NCBI GenBank assembly: GCA_005808665.1
Contig: SYLG01000021.1
Coordinates: 1-48,145 of the forward strand
Direction: 5' to 3'
Origin: Planctomycetia bacterium
GTDB lineage: Bacteria; Planctomycetota; Planctomycetia; Gemmatales; Gemmataceae
Length of the DNA: 48,145 bases
This document shows, piece by piece, positions 34,250-42,513 of the stretch (positions are counted from its first letter, which is position 1; each line of letters opens with the position of its first letter). The notes beneath the pieces were generated by a model, which was not told where the DNA came from, did no database searches, and saw only the letters and a list, made by a program, of their open reading frames with translations. Position numbers and translations under genes: made by a program.

Positions 34250-35950
34250 TCAGCCCAGAATGTCGCCCGCGGTGACCCGGGTAACCTCGTCAATGGTGGT
34301 TTTTCCCTGCAAAACTTTGCGAAACCCGTCTTGCCTGAGGGTGATCATTCCCTCCTTGAGGGCGATATTCCTGATTGCCATGGAGTTAGTGCGTTGAATG
34401 ACCATTTCACGGATATTATCCGATGCAACCAACAATTCATAGAGGCCCACCCTACCCCGGTAACCGCTGTTGCGACAAGACCTGCAACCACTGCCCTTGA
34501 ACAGTTTGAGCGGCCCCTTTGCTTTTGGGAAATCGGTGGGCACATCCGCAAGGTCAGGAGTGTATTCCACTTTGCAATCCGAACAAATGGTACGGACCAA
34601 CCTTTGGGCCATCACCCCTGCCACGGTGCTGGAAACAAGGAACGGTTCGACACCCATGTCGATTAACCTTGTGTAGGCACTTGGGGCATCGTTTGTGTGG
34701 AGTGTTGAAAACACCATATGTCCGGTAAGGGAGGCTTGGATGGCAGCTTCCGCCGTTTCCATGTCACGCATTTCACCAATGAGGACAACATCGGGATCAT
34801 GACGCAAAATGCTCCTTAGCGAGGCGGCAAAGGTTAGCCCGATCTTGTGGTGAACCTGGATCTGGCTGATGCCTGGCTGCTGGTATTCCACCGGGTCTTC
34901 CACGGTAATGATCTTCAGGGTTTCGTCCTTGATTTCATTAAGGGCAGAGTAAAGCGTGGTGGATTTTCCCGACCCTGTCGGGCCCGTCACGAGGATAATT
35001 CCGTGGGGCAGATCAAGGAGCTTTTTGAACAAGGCATGGGTGTCTGGTAACATACCGACGGCGGCAAGGTTAAAGACCATGCGTCCCTTGTCAAGGAGGC
35101 GCATACAGATCCCCTCCCCATGAACCATGGGAATGATGCTCACGCGAACATCGATCTCCCTTCCCTGAACCCGCATCTTGATCCGACCATCCTGGGGCAG
35201 GCGCTTCTCCGCTATGTTCAACCTGGCCATGATTTTCAGGCGGCTGATGATGGCCGGTTGAAACCGGTTGATTTCGGGAGGCAGGTTCTGGAGCTGAAGC
35301 AAGCCATCAATACGATAGCGGATCTTTAATTGACCCTCTTCCGGTTCAATGTGAATGTCACTGGCCCGTTCGTTGGCCGCCTCGATCAGGATTTCATTAA
35401 CCAGTTTGACAACCGATGCCTCTTGGGCCATCTTGGCAGCTTCGCTATCGTCTGCCTCCAGGCCTTCCAAAAGCTCGACATCTTCCTTTTCATCCCGTTC
35501 CGCAAGAAGGGCGGTAACCGTTTCGCCCCCCACGCCATAATTGGCCTTGATCAGTCGGGCAATTTCGCGTGGACTTCCCAATACCGGTTGGACCTGCAGG
35601 CCGGTTACCGTGTGAATCTCATCCAGGGAGTAAAGGTCAAAGGGATCGGTGGTGGCAACCGTAAGAATGCCGTTTTCTTTTTTGATGGGAATCAGAAGTT
35701 TTCTGTGAATCAACCGTAAAGGAATGATCTTGAGAACATCGGGTTCAAGGTGAGCTTCGGAGAGGTCGACCAGATCCAACCCGCATTCCGAGGCTAGCTC
35801 CTCCAGAACGGGAAGTTCCTTGCCATATCCTTTTTCAATGACGATTTCGTGTATTTGCCGGGTTGGGGTCAATCTTTGGGCCTCGTTTAGACGGGGCACA
35901 TCCAAAGGAGAAAGGATTCCCTTCTCAACCAGGCGTTCCAAAAATGCCAT
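34250..35950 (-). CDS. gspE: Type II secretion ATPase GspE
   Basis: The product is 566 residues. The N-terminal MshEN-like region (~1-150) is followed by the RecA-like ATPase: Walker A GPTGSGKST (323-331, Lys 329), the Asp box ITVEDPVEY, Walker B VVLIGEMRD (388-396) and the His box GHMVFSTLHTN (410-420). The zinc site is intact with Cys 456, 459, 489 and 492. It powers pseudopilus growth at the cytoplasmic face. GGAG precedes the ATG by about eight bases. It is the first gene of the secretion locus and lies 129 bases downstream of queG, so a promoter is likely in that gap. Confidence 0.96.
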   Translation of the reverse strand: MAFLERLVEKGILSPLDVPRLNEAQRLTPTRQIHEIVIEKGYGKELPVLEELASECGLDLVDLSEAHLEPDVLKIIPLRLIHRKLLIPIKKENGILTVATTDPFDLYSLDEIHTVTGLQVQPVLGSPREIARLIKANYGVGGETVTALLAERDEKEDVELLEGLEADDSEAAKMAQEASVVKLVNEILIEAANERASDIHIEPEEGQLKIRYRIDGLLQLQNLPPEINRFQPAIISRLKIMARLNIAEKRLPQDGRIKMRVQGREIDVRVSIIPMVHGEGICMRLLDKGRMVFNLAAVGMLPDTHALFKKLLDLPHGIILVTGPTGSGKSTTLYSALNEIKDETLKIITVEDPVEYQQPGISQIQVHHKIGLTFAASLRSILRHDPDVVLIGEMRDMETAEAAIQASLTGHMVFSTLHTNDAPSAYTRLIDMGVEPFLVSSTVAGVMAQRLVRTICSDCKVEYTPDLADVPTDFPKAKGPLKLFKGSGCRSCRNSGYRGRVGLYELLVASDNIREMVIQRTNSMAIRNIALKEGMITLRQDGFRKVLQGKTTIDEVTRVTAGDILG

Positions 35951-36079
35951 GAATCACTCCGGAAAGGAATTCCAACCGAATAGACCCTACCACCACATAA
36001 GGCTTAACGCAAATGGCAAGGTCTTTGGGAAGGCCCCTTTTATAATGCAGGAAGGCAGGTGAAATAATTATGAGAATAG
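35951..36079 (-). promoter_or_regulatory. Probable promoter region of the secretion locus
   Basis: This is the gap before gspE. On the minus strand a TATAAA element (plus coordinates 36039-36044) could be a -10 box. A TTATTT seventeen bases upstream is only a weak -35. No terminator for queG is evident, so readthrough from upstream is also possible. Confidence 0.3.
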
Positions 36080-37210
36080 TCAGGCTTTTACCAAACCACC
36101 CAAACTCCTTAGTTGCTTAATCCCCCACTGAGCCGCCTCAGAAACCGCACAATCGCTATTTTCCAAACAAACCTCCAAGGCTTTTTCTACTTGGCAGGCC
36201 CATTCCCCGTCTGGATCCCTACTCTTTGCCTGTTTGACCAAATGGACCAACACAAAAACTGCATTTCGCCGCAGGCCTGATTCCCCGGCACGGTCCCAAG
36301 CCCTCCCTTCCAAAAGCTCCTGGATTTCATTGGAGGATGCCTTCAAAAGCCATAAAGGATCCACCGACTGAAGGATTGGCTTTTGAAGGGCCGGTTGGGG
36401 TAGGTCAGGGGAGGATAGCGATATTCGTGAGGCCTTTTTGTTCCACGGACAAACATCCTGACAAATATCGCAACCTAAAAGCCAATTTCCCATTAATTGA
36501 CGCACCGAATCGTCCGCTGGGAGTGGGCCTTTTGTTTCAATGGTAAGGTAGCTTATGCACCGCCTTGCATCAAGCAACCTTGGGCCAACCAAAGCCCCAG
36601 TAGGACAGGCATCCAAACAGGCGGTACAGGAACCACAATGATCCGCGGTAAAAGGCTTGTCCTCCTCAAATTCCTCCGAGGTGAGAAAGCCTGCCAGAAG
36701 CAGGTGGCTCCCCTTTTGAGGGTCAATCAGGAGGGTGTTCTTTCCAACCCAGCCCAAACCAGCCCGGCGGGCAAAATCCCGCTCCAAAAGAGGGGCTGTG
36801 TCAACCACCCCGCGGGTGCGCATTTTCGGCCATTGCTCCTGGCACCATGATGCCAAAAGCTTTAGCTGATCCTTCAAAGCAACATGGTAATCCATGCCCC
36901 AGGCATACCGACCAATCCGGCCCTGTTTTGTATCCGCACTCCCCCCGCCTGGGTGGTGGCCAAAGGAACTATCCCATGCCATCATCCAGACGGACCGGAC
37001 GCCATTGAGCAACGATTGAGGATGCTTTCTGGCTTGCCGGTGCCGGGCCATATAACCCATGTCCCCGTGCATTCCAGCATCCAGCCACGATTCCAAAAAT
37101 CCAAAAGTCTCAGCCTCGGTCGCAGGGGTTACCCCAACCCGGACAAAACCCAATTCCAATGCTTTTGCCCGAAGTCGTTCACGATCTGGCGCCGGATGGA
37201 GGGGGGTCAA
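36080..37210 (-). CDS. queG: Epoxyqueuosine reductase
   Basis: The product is 376 residues. QueG reduces epoxyqueuosine to queuosine in tRNA anticodons using cobalamin and two 4Fe-4S clusters. The catalytic Asp (VVDTAPLLERDFARRAGLGWVGKNT, Asp 137) and cluster cysteines CGSCTACLDACP (192-202) plus Cys 218 and CDICQDVCP (247-254) are all present. The C-terminal helical HEAT-like region (~275-370) is as in the family. The start overlaps the TPR gene stop by four bases (ATGA). No other queuosine genes are in the window. Confidence 0.95.
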   Translation of the reverse strand: MTPLHPAPDRERLRAKALELGFVRVGVTPATEAETFGFLESWLDAGMHGDMGYMARHRQARKHPQSLLNGVRSVWMMAWDSSFGHHPGGGSADTKQGRIGRYAWGMDYHVALKDQLKLLASWCQEQWPKMRTRGVVDTAPLLERDFARRAGLGWVGKNTLLIDPQKGSHLLLAGFLTSEEFEEDKPFTADHCGSCTACLDACPTGALVGPRLLDARRCISYLTIETKGPLPADDSVRQLMGNWLLGCDICQDVCPWNKKASRISLSSPDLPQPALQKPILQSVDPLWLLKASSNEIQELLEGRAWDRAGESGLRRNAVFVLVHLVKQAKSRDPDGEWACQVEKALEVCLENSDCAVSEAAQWGIKQLRSLGGLVKA

Positions 37211-37638
37211 ACGGGTTCGTAATCCTTAAGAAGCATCCGGAAACGGGGATCCTGACGAACCGTCGCAAGGTCCTGGTCTTCGCGAAGGTACCGGAAATCG
37301 TTATATCCCAGTTCAAGGGCCCGCCGAAGGGTAAGAATGGCTTGGTCAGATTTTTTCAAAAGGGCATAGGAACAGGCGAGGTTGTAGTAGGCCAGTGGAT
37401 CACCCTTGCGTAATTGAACAAGGCGCTTATCCACCAACAAACCTTCGGCAAACCGGCCTTTTAGGGACAAAAGGTTGCCTACGACCCTCAAAACATCCAC
37501 ATAGTCAGGGACTTTGCGCAAAACCGCCAGGAAAAACTCCAATTCAAAGTCACGACGCCCATATCCACCTTGGGTGGAAACTGGGAAGCCTGGACCTTGA
37601 ATCACGGGTTCAGTCATCGACTGAGAGGCTTTGGACAT
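37207..37638 (-). CDS. Small TPR protein coupled to queG
   Basis: The product is 143 residues, with about two to three tetratricopeptide units, including DVLRVVGNLLSLKGRFAEGLLVDKRL and PLAYYNLACSYALLKKSDQAILTLRRAL. It ends with a DLATVRQDPRFRMLL motif common at the end of such proteins. There is no signal peptide, so it is probably cytoplasmic. GGAG lies eight bases before the ATG. Overlap with queG implies coupled translation; a shared function is not evident. Confidence 0.85.
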   Translation of the reverse strand: MSKASQSMTEPVIQGPGFPVSTQGGYGRRDFELEFFLAVLRKVPDYVDVLRVVGNLLSLKGRFAEGLLVDKRLVQLRKGDPLAYYNLACSYALLKKSDQAILTLRRALELGYNDFRYLREDQDLATVRQDPRFRMLLKDYEPV

Positions 37639-37759
37639 GGATCAACTCCGCTCGCACAACCCTTTAGGGCAGACTTCAAAATAACAGATCCCCTGGCATT
37701 TGGGAAGTTGAGACTTGGAAATGTTTCCAAAACTCCCTGACCTTCCTGAAATAAGGGTG

Positions 37760-39196
37760 TCAGCCCGGTTTGGAATCAGCATTGGACAGGTTTAGCTTCC
37801 TTTCCTTTTGGGTTTGGCAAAGGGAATACACCCCCAAGCCTACCAAAACCACCACAACAACCCAATAACCGGGAAGGACATCTCCATTCCATGGGCCAAG
37901 CGCCGCCCCCCATGCCGCCACCCAAAGTCCAACCCCGATGGACGATACAAAAACGCAGAATTTCCCCCCCCCCCCACAAACCAGGGGAGCTGAAACATAC
38001 CAAAGAGGGATTCCCAAAGGAACAAACCATCGTACCGAACGGCAAAGGCCTGATTGGTTGTTCGAACCCAATGCGTACACCAAAAACCCTAAGGCAAAAG
38101 TAACCCCAGCTGTTACAAACATACCCCTGGGAAGGCTTTTGGATGGGGTATCAACCCATCGAAAGAGAACCAATAATCCAAGCAACCCCACCCCCGTGTG
38201 AAATACAAACCCCTTTTTTCCAAACAACATATCTCCCGAGTAGATGAGGAACTTCCCCAAATGGGAATGTTTGAATCCACCGGTAAGGCTATCCGGATGG
38301 AATGGGCTACCCGGCCATTGGAAAAAAGCAGGGTTTGCATTCATCGGTCCAAAAGTTCCCGCTATGAGGTATCCCAACGAGTGGTGGCCAACCACAAAGG
38401 GAATCGCCCCAAGGGAAAGTCCCCCCCATCGTTGGAGGATTTCCTTGGGGTTTTGTACGGTCCAAACCAGGGTGGCTATCAAAAGTCCAGGGCCAATCCC
38501 GGAATCGGTCGCATAGGCAACACCCAAACAGGTTCCTGCAAATACAAGATTAAAAAAACAGGGCTTTCTCCCATTTCTGGATAAGCCATCCAAAAACAAA
38601 AAGAGCCAAGCCACCGCCGCCCAAACGACAATGTGATTGTTGGCAAAACGGGAATAGGCCAAGGGTAAACCCGAAAAAACCCCGGCGATAAATAGCCAAA
38701 TGGCCTGTTTTGGATTGCTTGCCAACCGCCAAGCCAAAATCCAAACGGCAGCTGCCCCCAGGGCAAAGGGCAATGCCCCGGCAAGAAAGTTCATCACCCT
38801 ACAAAAAAAGGAAGGATTGTTTTGAGGGTCAGGGGCCCCCAATCCCCGGAATATCTTCCATGACCAAGCCAAAACCAGGGTGGGCAAGGGCGATTTATCG
38901 GAGTAAAAATGCCCATCGATTTGCATCAAATCGAGCGTGCCCCGCTTGGCCAATACCTCACTTTTGGGATCGTACGGGTTGGGACCACCGGCCTTTGGAC
39001 CATAGGGAAAGACAAAAAGGGAATCGTCAAGAACAAAGGTCCCTCGTTCCGCCACAGATTCTACCGAAGCCAGTCTGCTCCCATCATTCCAGGATCCGGC
39101 GAAGGGATGGCCAAGGAACACCCCAAGCATTAATAATCCGCCAAACACCCACCAGGCGGAATGTTTTGGGTGAGCCCCTTCGCTGCAATCATTCAT
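37760..39196 (-). CDS. Polytopic membrane protein, GT-C glycosyltransferase-like, with a G12 tract
   Basis: The product is 478 residues with roughly ten membrane segments. The first loop carries SWNDGSRLASVESVAERGTF, DDSLFVFP and DGHFYSDKSPLPTLVLAW, a pattern of lipid-linked sugar (GT-C, ArnT/PMT-like) transferases whose first periplasmic loop holds the catalytic Asp. The donor and acceptor are unknown. ATG 39196 overlaps the phosphodiesterase stop by eight bases; an ATG at 39217 is also open. Codons ~408-411 are four GGG in a row, an uninterrupted G12. Loss or gain of one G would replace the last ~70 residues, including the final helices. Confidence 0.65.
   Translation of the reverse strand: MNDCSEGAHPKHSAWWVFGGLLMLGVFLGHPFAGSWNDGSRLASVESVAERGTFVLDDSLFVFPYGPKAGGPNPYDPKSEVLAKRGTLDLMQIDGHFYSDKSPLPTLVLAWSWKIFRGLGAPDPQNNPSFFCRVMNFLAGALPFALGAAAVWILAWRLASNPKQAIWLFIAGVFSGLPLAYSRFANNHIVVWAAVAWLFLFLDGLSRNGRKPCFFNLVFAGTCLGVAYATDSGIGPGLLIATLVWTVQNPKEILQRWGGLSLGAIPFVVGHHSLGYLIAGTFGPMNANPAFFQWPGSPFHPDSLTGGFKHSHLGKFLIYSGDMLFGKKGFVFHTGVGLLGLLVLFRWVDTPSKSLPRGMFVTAGVTFALGFLVYALGSNNQSGLCRSVRWFVPLGIPLWYVSAPLVCGGGGKFCVFVSSIGVGLWVAAWGAALGPWNGDVLPGYWVVVVVLVGLGVYSLCQTQKERKLNLSNADSKPG
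37964..37975. repeat. Homopolymer C12 (G12 on the coding strand)
   Basis: Twelve consecutive C on the plus strand lie within the membrane-protein gene. Tracts this long in coding sequence slip readily and are known as phase-variation switches in other bacteria. Sequencing or assembly error in length is an alternative. Confidence 0.9.
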
Positions 39197-40589
39197 CCAA
39201 CAAACCCAATCCCGCAAGCAGATGGTTCCGAAATGCCGTCATTGGGGTGTCCGCACAGTCTGCCAGTCCCTTGGAACCAATCCACACGGGCTGATCCAGC
39301 GGATTGGGACAGGCAAGGCCATGGCTGCCCCCCACAAGGGCGGGGTTCAGGGGAATGATGTCAAAGAGGGTACGAAACCCGAGTTTTTTGGCGGCCAGCT
39401 TCCTAAGTATGCGCACCATGGGAAGAATCATTTTGGGGTTAACAAATAATTCACAGGGATCGTAACCGGGCTTCCTGTGAATGTCGATGGTTCGGGCAAA
39501 ATCAGGTGCCCTTTTTTCGTCCAACCAATACGGATAGGCAAACCAGCTGTCAGGCTCCGCTACCAAAACGATTTCCCCGGACCGGGGATGATTTAATCCA
39601 ATGGACTCCCGGTCTTGACCAATCAGGAGCTTGGCCACCCCCGGTAGAACGGCCAATGTGTCCCGAACCAACGGAATGTCTTTGGGATTTTGAACATACA
39701 CATGGGCCAGCTGATGATCCGCTACCACAAAGGCCCGGCTAAGAAAAGTTTCAAGCACTTCGCCAAAAGGTCCATCCCGAACCTCCAAAAGACCAGCCTT
39801 TCGCAAGGCCCGGTTTGGCAGGCAATGATTGGGCGTGTCAAGATGCCCATATTCCGAAACAATCCAGGGGCGGGCATCAATTTTTTCACATGCTTGAAGG
39901 AGTATCCCGACACAACGATCCAGTTCCAACATGAGCCTTGGCATATCCGCCTTGGAAGGGCCAAAGCGCTGTGGGTCGTAATCCAGGTGGGGCAAATAAA
40001 CAAACATCAAATCGGGTCGATCCCGTTCCAAATGCCAGGCGGCCGCACGGGCAATCCAATCGGTCGAAGGCAGTCCTGCCTTGGGACCCCAAAAACTTGG
40101 AAACGGGAAGGGACCGATTGCCCTTTCGACCTCATCGGGAAAGGAAACCGGAAAGCCCGTGATTCCAAATTGCTTGTTTCCATCGGCACCATACCACGGT
40201 TTGGGGGTAAGGGAGAAATCGGTTTTTGCCCCCTGATTAAACCACCAAAAGATCTTGCTTGTGCGAAACTTCCTTCCCCTTTTTTGTGCCCTTTTTTGGG
40301 CGGTTTCATAGACCGGTTCCGATTCCATGAGCCGGTTGGATTGTTGCCAAAATCGAACCTCTGCGGTATCACGAAAGAGCCAGCCGTTTCCGACGATGCC
40401 GTGACCCGATGGCAGCTTACCCGTTAACAGGGTGGCCTGGGCGGTGCAGGTGACCGCGGGCCAAACCTCACCGAGCCTGGTTATTCCCTGTTTCAAAGCC
40501 AATTTTTGCAGGTTCGGCGCATAAGAGAGCCATTGCGAGGTAAGGCCCACCGCATTGATGACCACAATAGGGGAATCCAGCAAACTCAT
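39189..40589 (-). CDS. Type I phosphodiesterase / nucleotide pyrophosphatase family protein
   Basis: The product is 466 residues of the alkaline-phosphatase superfamily. WPAVTCTAQATLLTG contains the nucleophile Thr 47 in the NPP pattern. The metal ligands are visible in YLPHLDYDPQRFG and in SEYGHLDTPNH. Further family segments are LPSGHGIVGNGW and a late HGLACP. No signal peptide is seen, so it may be cytoplasmic, unlike many NPPs. It would hydrolyse a phosphodiester or pyrophosphate bond; the substrate is unknown. The start overlaps the sigma-factor stop (ATGA), and the 3' end overlaps the glycosyltransferase-like gene. Confidence 0.85.
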   Translation of the reverse strand: MSLLDSPIVVINAVGLTSQWLSYAPNLQKLALKQGITRLGEVWPAVTCTAQATLLTGKLPSGHGIVGNGWLFRDTAEVRFWQQSNRLMESEPVYETAQKRAQKRGRKFRTSKIFWWFNQGAKTDFSLTPKPWYGADGNKQFGITGFPVSFPDEVERAIGPFPFPSFWGPKAGLPSTDWIARAAAWHLERDRPDLMFVYLPHLDYDPQRFGPSKADMPRLMLELDRCVGILLQACEKIDARPWIVSEYGHLDTPNHCLPNRALRKAGLLEVRDGPFGEVLETFLSRAFVVADHQLAHVYVQNPKDIPLVRDTLAVLPGVAKLLIGQDRESIGLNHPRSGEIVLVAEPDSWFAYPYWLDEKRAPDFARTIDIHRKPGYDPCELFVNPKMILPMVRILRKLAAKKLGFRTLFDIIPLNPALVGGSHGLACPNPLDQPVWIGSKGLADCADTPMTAFRNHLLAGLGLLDE

Positions 40590-41125
40590 TCCCGGGTCCC
40601 CCTTGCCGATTTTTCGGAAAGGGTTTTGGAAAGGGAATTCAAACCCCTATGGATCAACTTGGGGATGCGATCCGCCGGGATTTTTAACCGCATTGAAATT
40701 TCCAACTGGGACAAGCCATCCACCAGTTTATGGGCCAGCACCTGGGATTGATCGGAGGGAAGGTCCTGCAATAATTCCGGATTCTCCCGGACCCTCCTTC
40801 GGATTGTCTCAAACTCAAAAGGCAACGGTGGTTGTACTCTTTTGCCGGCCAAAGCCCGAATGTAACGGTGGGACAACCCAATTAGCCATACATCCAAACG
40901 GGAGGATCCATCAAAGCGGGAAAAAAGTTGAAAATCCTCACGGGTTAATTCATGGAAAAAGCCTGCCAGGCGATTTACCCCGGCCGCCTCCCCGGATCCT
41001 TCAATCGGATCCAATTGATTGAGAACCTGCATGAGCCATGGTCCAAATCGAATCACAAACGCCTCCCATGCTCCCGGTTCACCATGAATTATTCCGGGAA
41101 TCAGGTCGTTATCGGCGGTTACCAT
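40586..41125 (-). CDS. ECF-like sigma factor
   Basis: The product is 179 residues. The N-terminal part DNDLIPGIIHGEPGAWEAFVIRFGPWLMQVL matches sigma region 2 of planctomycete ECF-type factors. The C-terminal DGLSQLEISMRLKIPADRIPKLIHRGLNSL is a region 4 helix-turn-helix. Region 2 is shortened or degenerate, so promoter melting ability is uncertain. ATG 41125 follows GGTGGG and is preferred over 41227. No anti-sigma gene is adjacent; instead the phosphodiesterase is coupled directly downstream. It is divergent from dapL. Confidence 0.7.
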   Translation of the reverse strand: MVTADNDLIPGIIHGEPGAWEAFVIRFGPWLMQVLNQLDPIEGSGEAAGVNRLAGFFHELTREDFQLFSRFDGSSRLDVWLIGLSHRYIRALAGKRVQPPLPFEFETIRRRVRENPELLQDLPSDQSQVLAHKLVDGLSQLEISMRLKIPADRIPKLIHRGLNSLSKTLSEKSARGTRE

Positions 41126-41268
41126 GGCAACAATTCCCACCTTCCAAATGAAATCAGGGTTGGTTGTCCCTAAAAGGCCCGGACTTGGCTCCCTACAAGT
41201 GATAAGTTTATCCCTTTGGCGGCACAAGTCGGATTTGCCCGGATTGATGCCTTTAGGGAGGATTGAGC
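41126..41268. promoter_or_regulatory. Divergent region between sigma-factor gene and dapL
   Basis: This 143-base region must hold both promoters. AGGGAGG just before the dapL ATG is a strong ribosome site. No convincing -35/-10 pair was found. Confidence 0.35.
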
Positions 41269-42513
41269 ATGAGTTTGGGAAATGCGGGCGACCCTTGGTT
41301 CCAGGACCTATTTGCCGACCGGATAGGGGGCCAAGCCTATGGCAAGGATACCAAAATCTACAAGTTTGAAAAAATCAAACGCGCCAAACGGGCCGCAATT
41401 GCCGCCAACCCCGACCGCAAACTCCTCGATTTCGGGATTGGGGAAAACGATGACATGGCCGCACCTATCGTCCGCCAAGCCCTGAAAACCGAGGTGGACC
41501 GAAATGAAAACCGTGGATATGCAGACAATGGGATAACAGAATTCAAACAGGCCGCGGCAGAGTTCATGGAAAAAACTTTTTCCGTAAACTTGGACCCCAC
41601 CACCGAAATCAACCATGCCATTGGCAGCAAGCCTGCCTTTGCCATGCTCCCTGGTTGTTTCATCAACCCTGGCGATGTAACCCTCATGACCGTGCCCGGG
41701 TATCCGGTGGCAGGAACCCACACCAAATACTTTGGAGGTTCGGTTCATCCCCTTCCCTTGGTAGCGGAAAATGGATTTTTTCCCGACCTTGATGGGATTC
41801 CTGATGAGATAAAAGGCAAAGCTAAGCTCCTGGTGATTAACTATCCAAATAGTCCCACGGGAGCCACCGCCACCCGGGATTTTTACAATCGGGTCATTGA
41901 GTTTGCCCATAAGCATCGGGTCATCGTCGTTCAGGATGCCGCCCACATCATGCTTAGTTTTGATGGCCCGCCGTTGAGTTTTCTTCAAATGGAGGGAGCG
42001 AAAGAAGTCGGTGTCGAGGTTCACTCGATGTCCAAAGGATTCAACATGATCGGGTGGCGGCTTGGTTTTGTCGCCGGCAATGCCAGGATTGTTCAGGCAT
42101 TTGCGGATTTCAAGGACAACTCCGACTCCGGCCAATTCATGGCCATCCAACATGCCTCCGCCGTGGCCCTTCGCCACCCCGGGATTGCCGACAATGTTCG
42201 GGAAAAATACCGCCGTCGCTTGCAAAAATTGGTCGTTGCCCTGAAAGCGGTTGGATTCGATGCCCAAATGCCCAAAGGAACCTATTTCCTCTATTTGAAG
42301 GCACCCAAAGCCTGTTCCACAAGGACCTTTGCCAATGCCGAAGAGGCCTCCCAATTTCTCATTACGGAACAATCGGTATGCTGCGTTCCTTGGGATGATG
42401 CCGGTGCACACCTTCGGTTTTCAGTCACCTACATTGCCAGGGACGAAGCCGCCGAGGACGCCCTAATGGCTGAAACCGTTAACCGTCTTGGTGCCCTCGG
42501 TTTACGATTTTAG
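41269..42513 (+). CDS. dapL: LL-diaminopimelate aminotransferase
   Basis: The product is a 414-residue fold-type I PLP enzyme of the DapL type found in bacteria lacking the acyl branches of lysine synthesis. It would convert tetrahydrodipicolinate plus glutamate to LL-diaminopimelate for peptidoglycan and lysine. Seen are YKFEKIKRAKR, LLDFGIGENDDMA, GYADNGITEFK, VPGYPVAGTHTKYFGG, NYPNSPTGA, and SMSKGFNMIGWRLGF with the PLP lysine. The ATG at 41269 follows AGGGAGG by a proper spacing; a TTG two codons earlier is less likely. The 3' end overlaps the convergent gene by 12 bases. Another aminotransferase in this subgroup cannot be fully excluded. Confidence 0.83.
   Translation: MSLGNAGDPWFQDLFADRIGGQAYGKDTKIYKFEKIKRAKRAAIAANPDRKLLDFGIGENDDMAAPIVRQALKTEVDRNENRGYADNGITEFKQAAAEFMEKTFSVNLDPTTEINHAIGSKPAFAMLPGCFINPGDVTLMTVPGYPVAGTHTKYFGGSVHPLPLVAENGFFPDLDGIPDEIKGKAKLLVINYPNSPTGATATRDFYNRVIEFAHKHRVIVVQDAAHIMLSFDGPPLSFLQMEGAKEVGVEVHSMSKGFNMIGWRLGFVAGNARIVQAFADFKDNSDSGQFMAIQHASAVALRHPGIADNVREKYRRRLQKLVVALKAVGFDAQMPKGTYFLYLKAPKACSTRTFANAEEASQFLITEQSVCCVPWDDAGAHLRFSVTYIARDEAAEDALMAETVNRLGALGLRF

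Noticed and set aside
37690-37740. TTGGAAATGTTTCCAA palindrome upstream of the TPR gene
   Set aside because: The loop would be two to four bases with an AT-rich stem and no T tract; too weak to call a terminator or operator.
41308-42411. 367-codon minus-strand frame opposite dapL
   Set aside because: It lies wholly within dapL, which has all its catalytic motifs; the antisense frame has no recognisable pattern.
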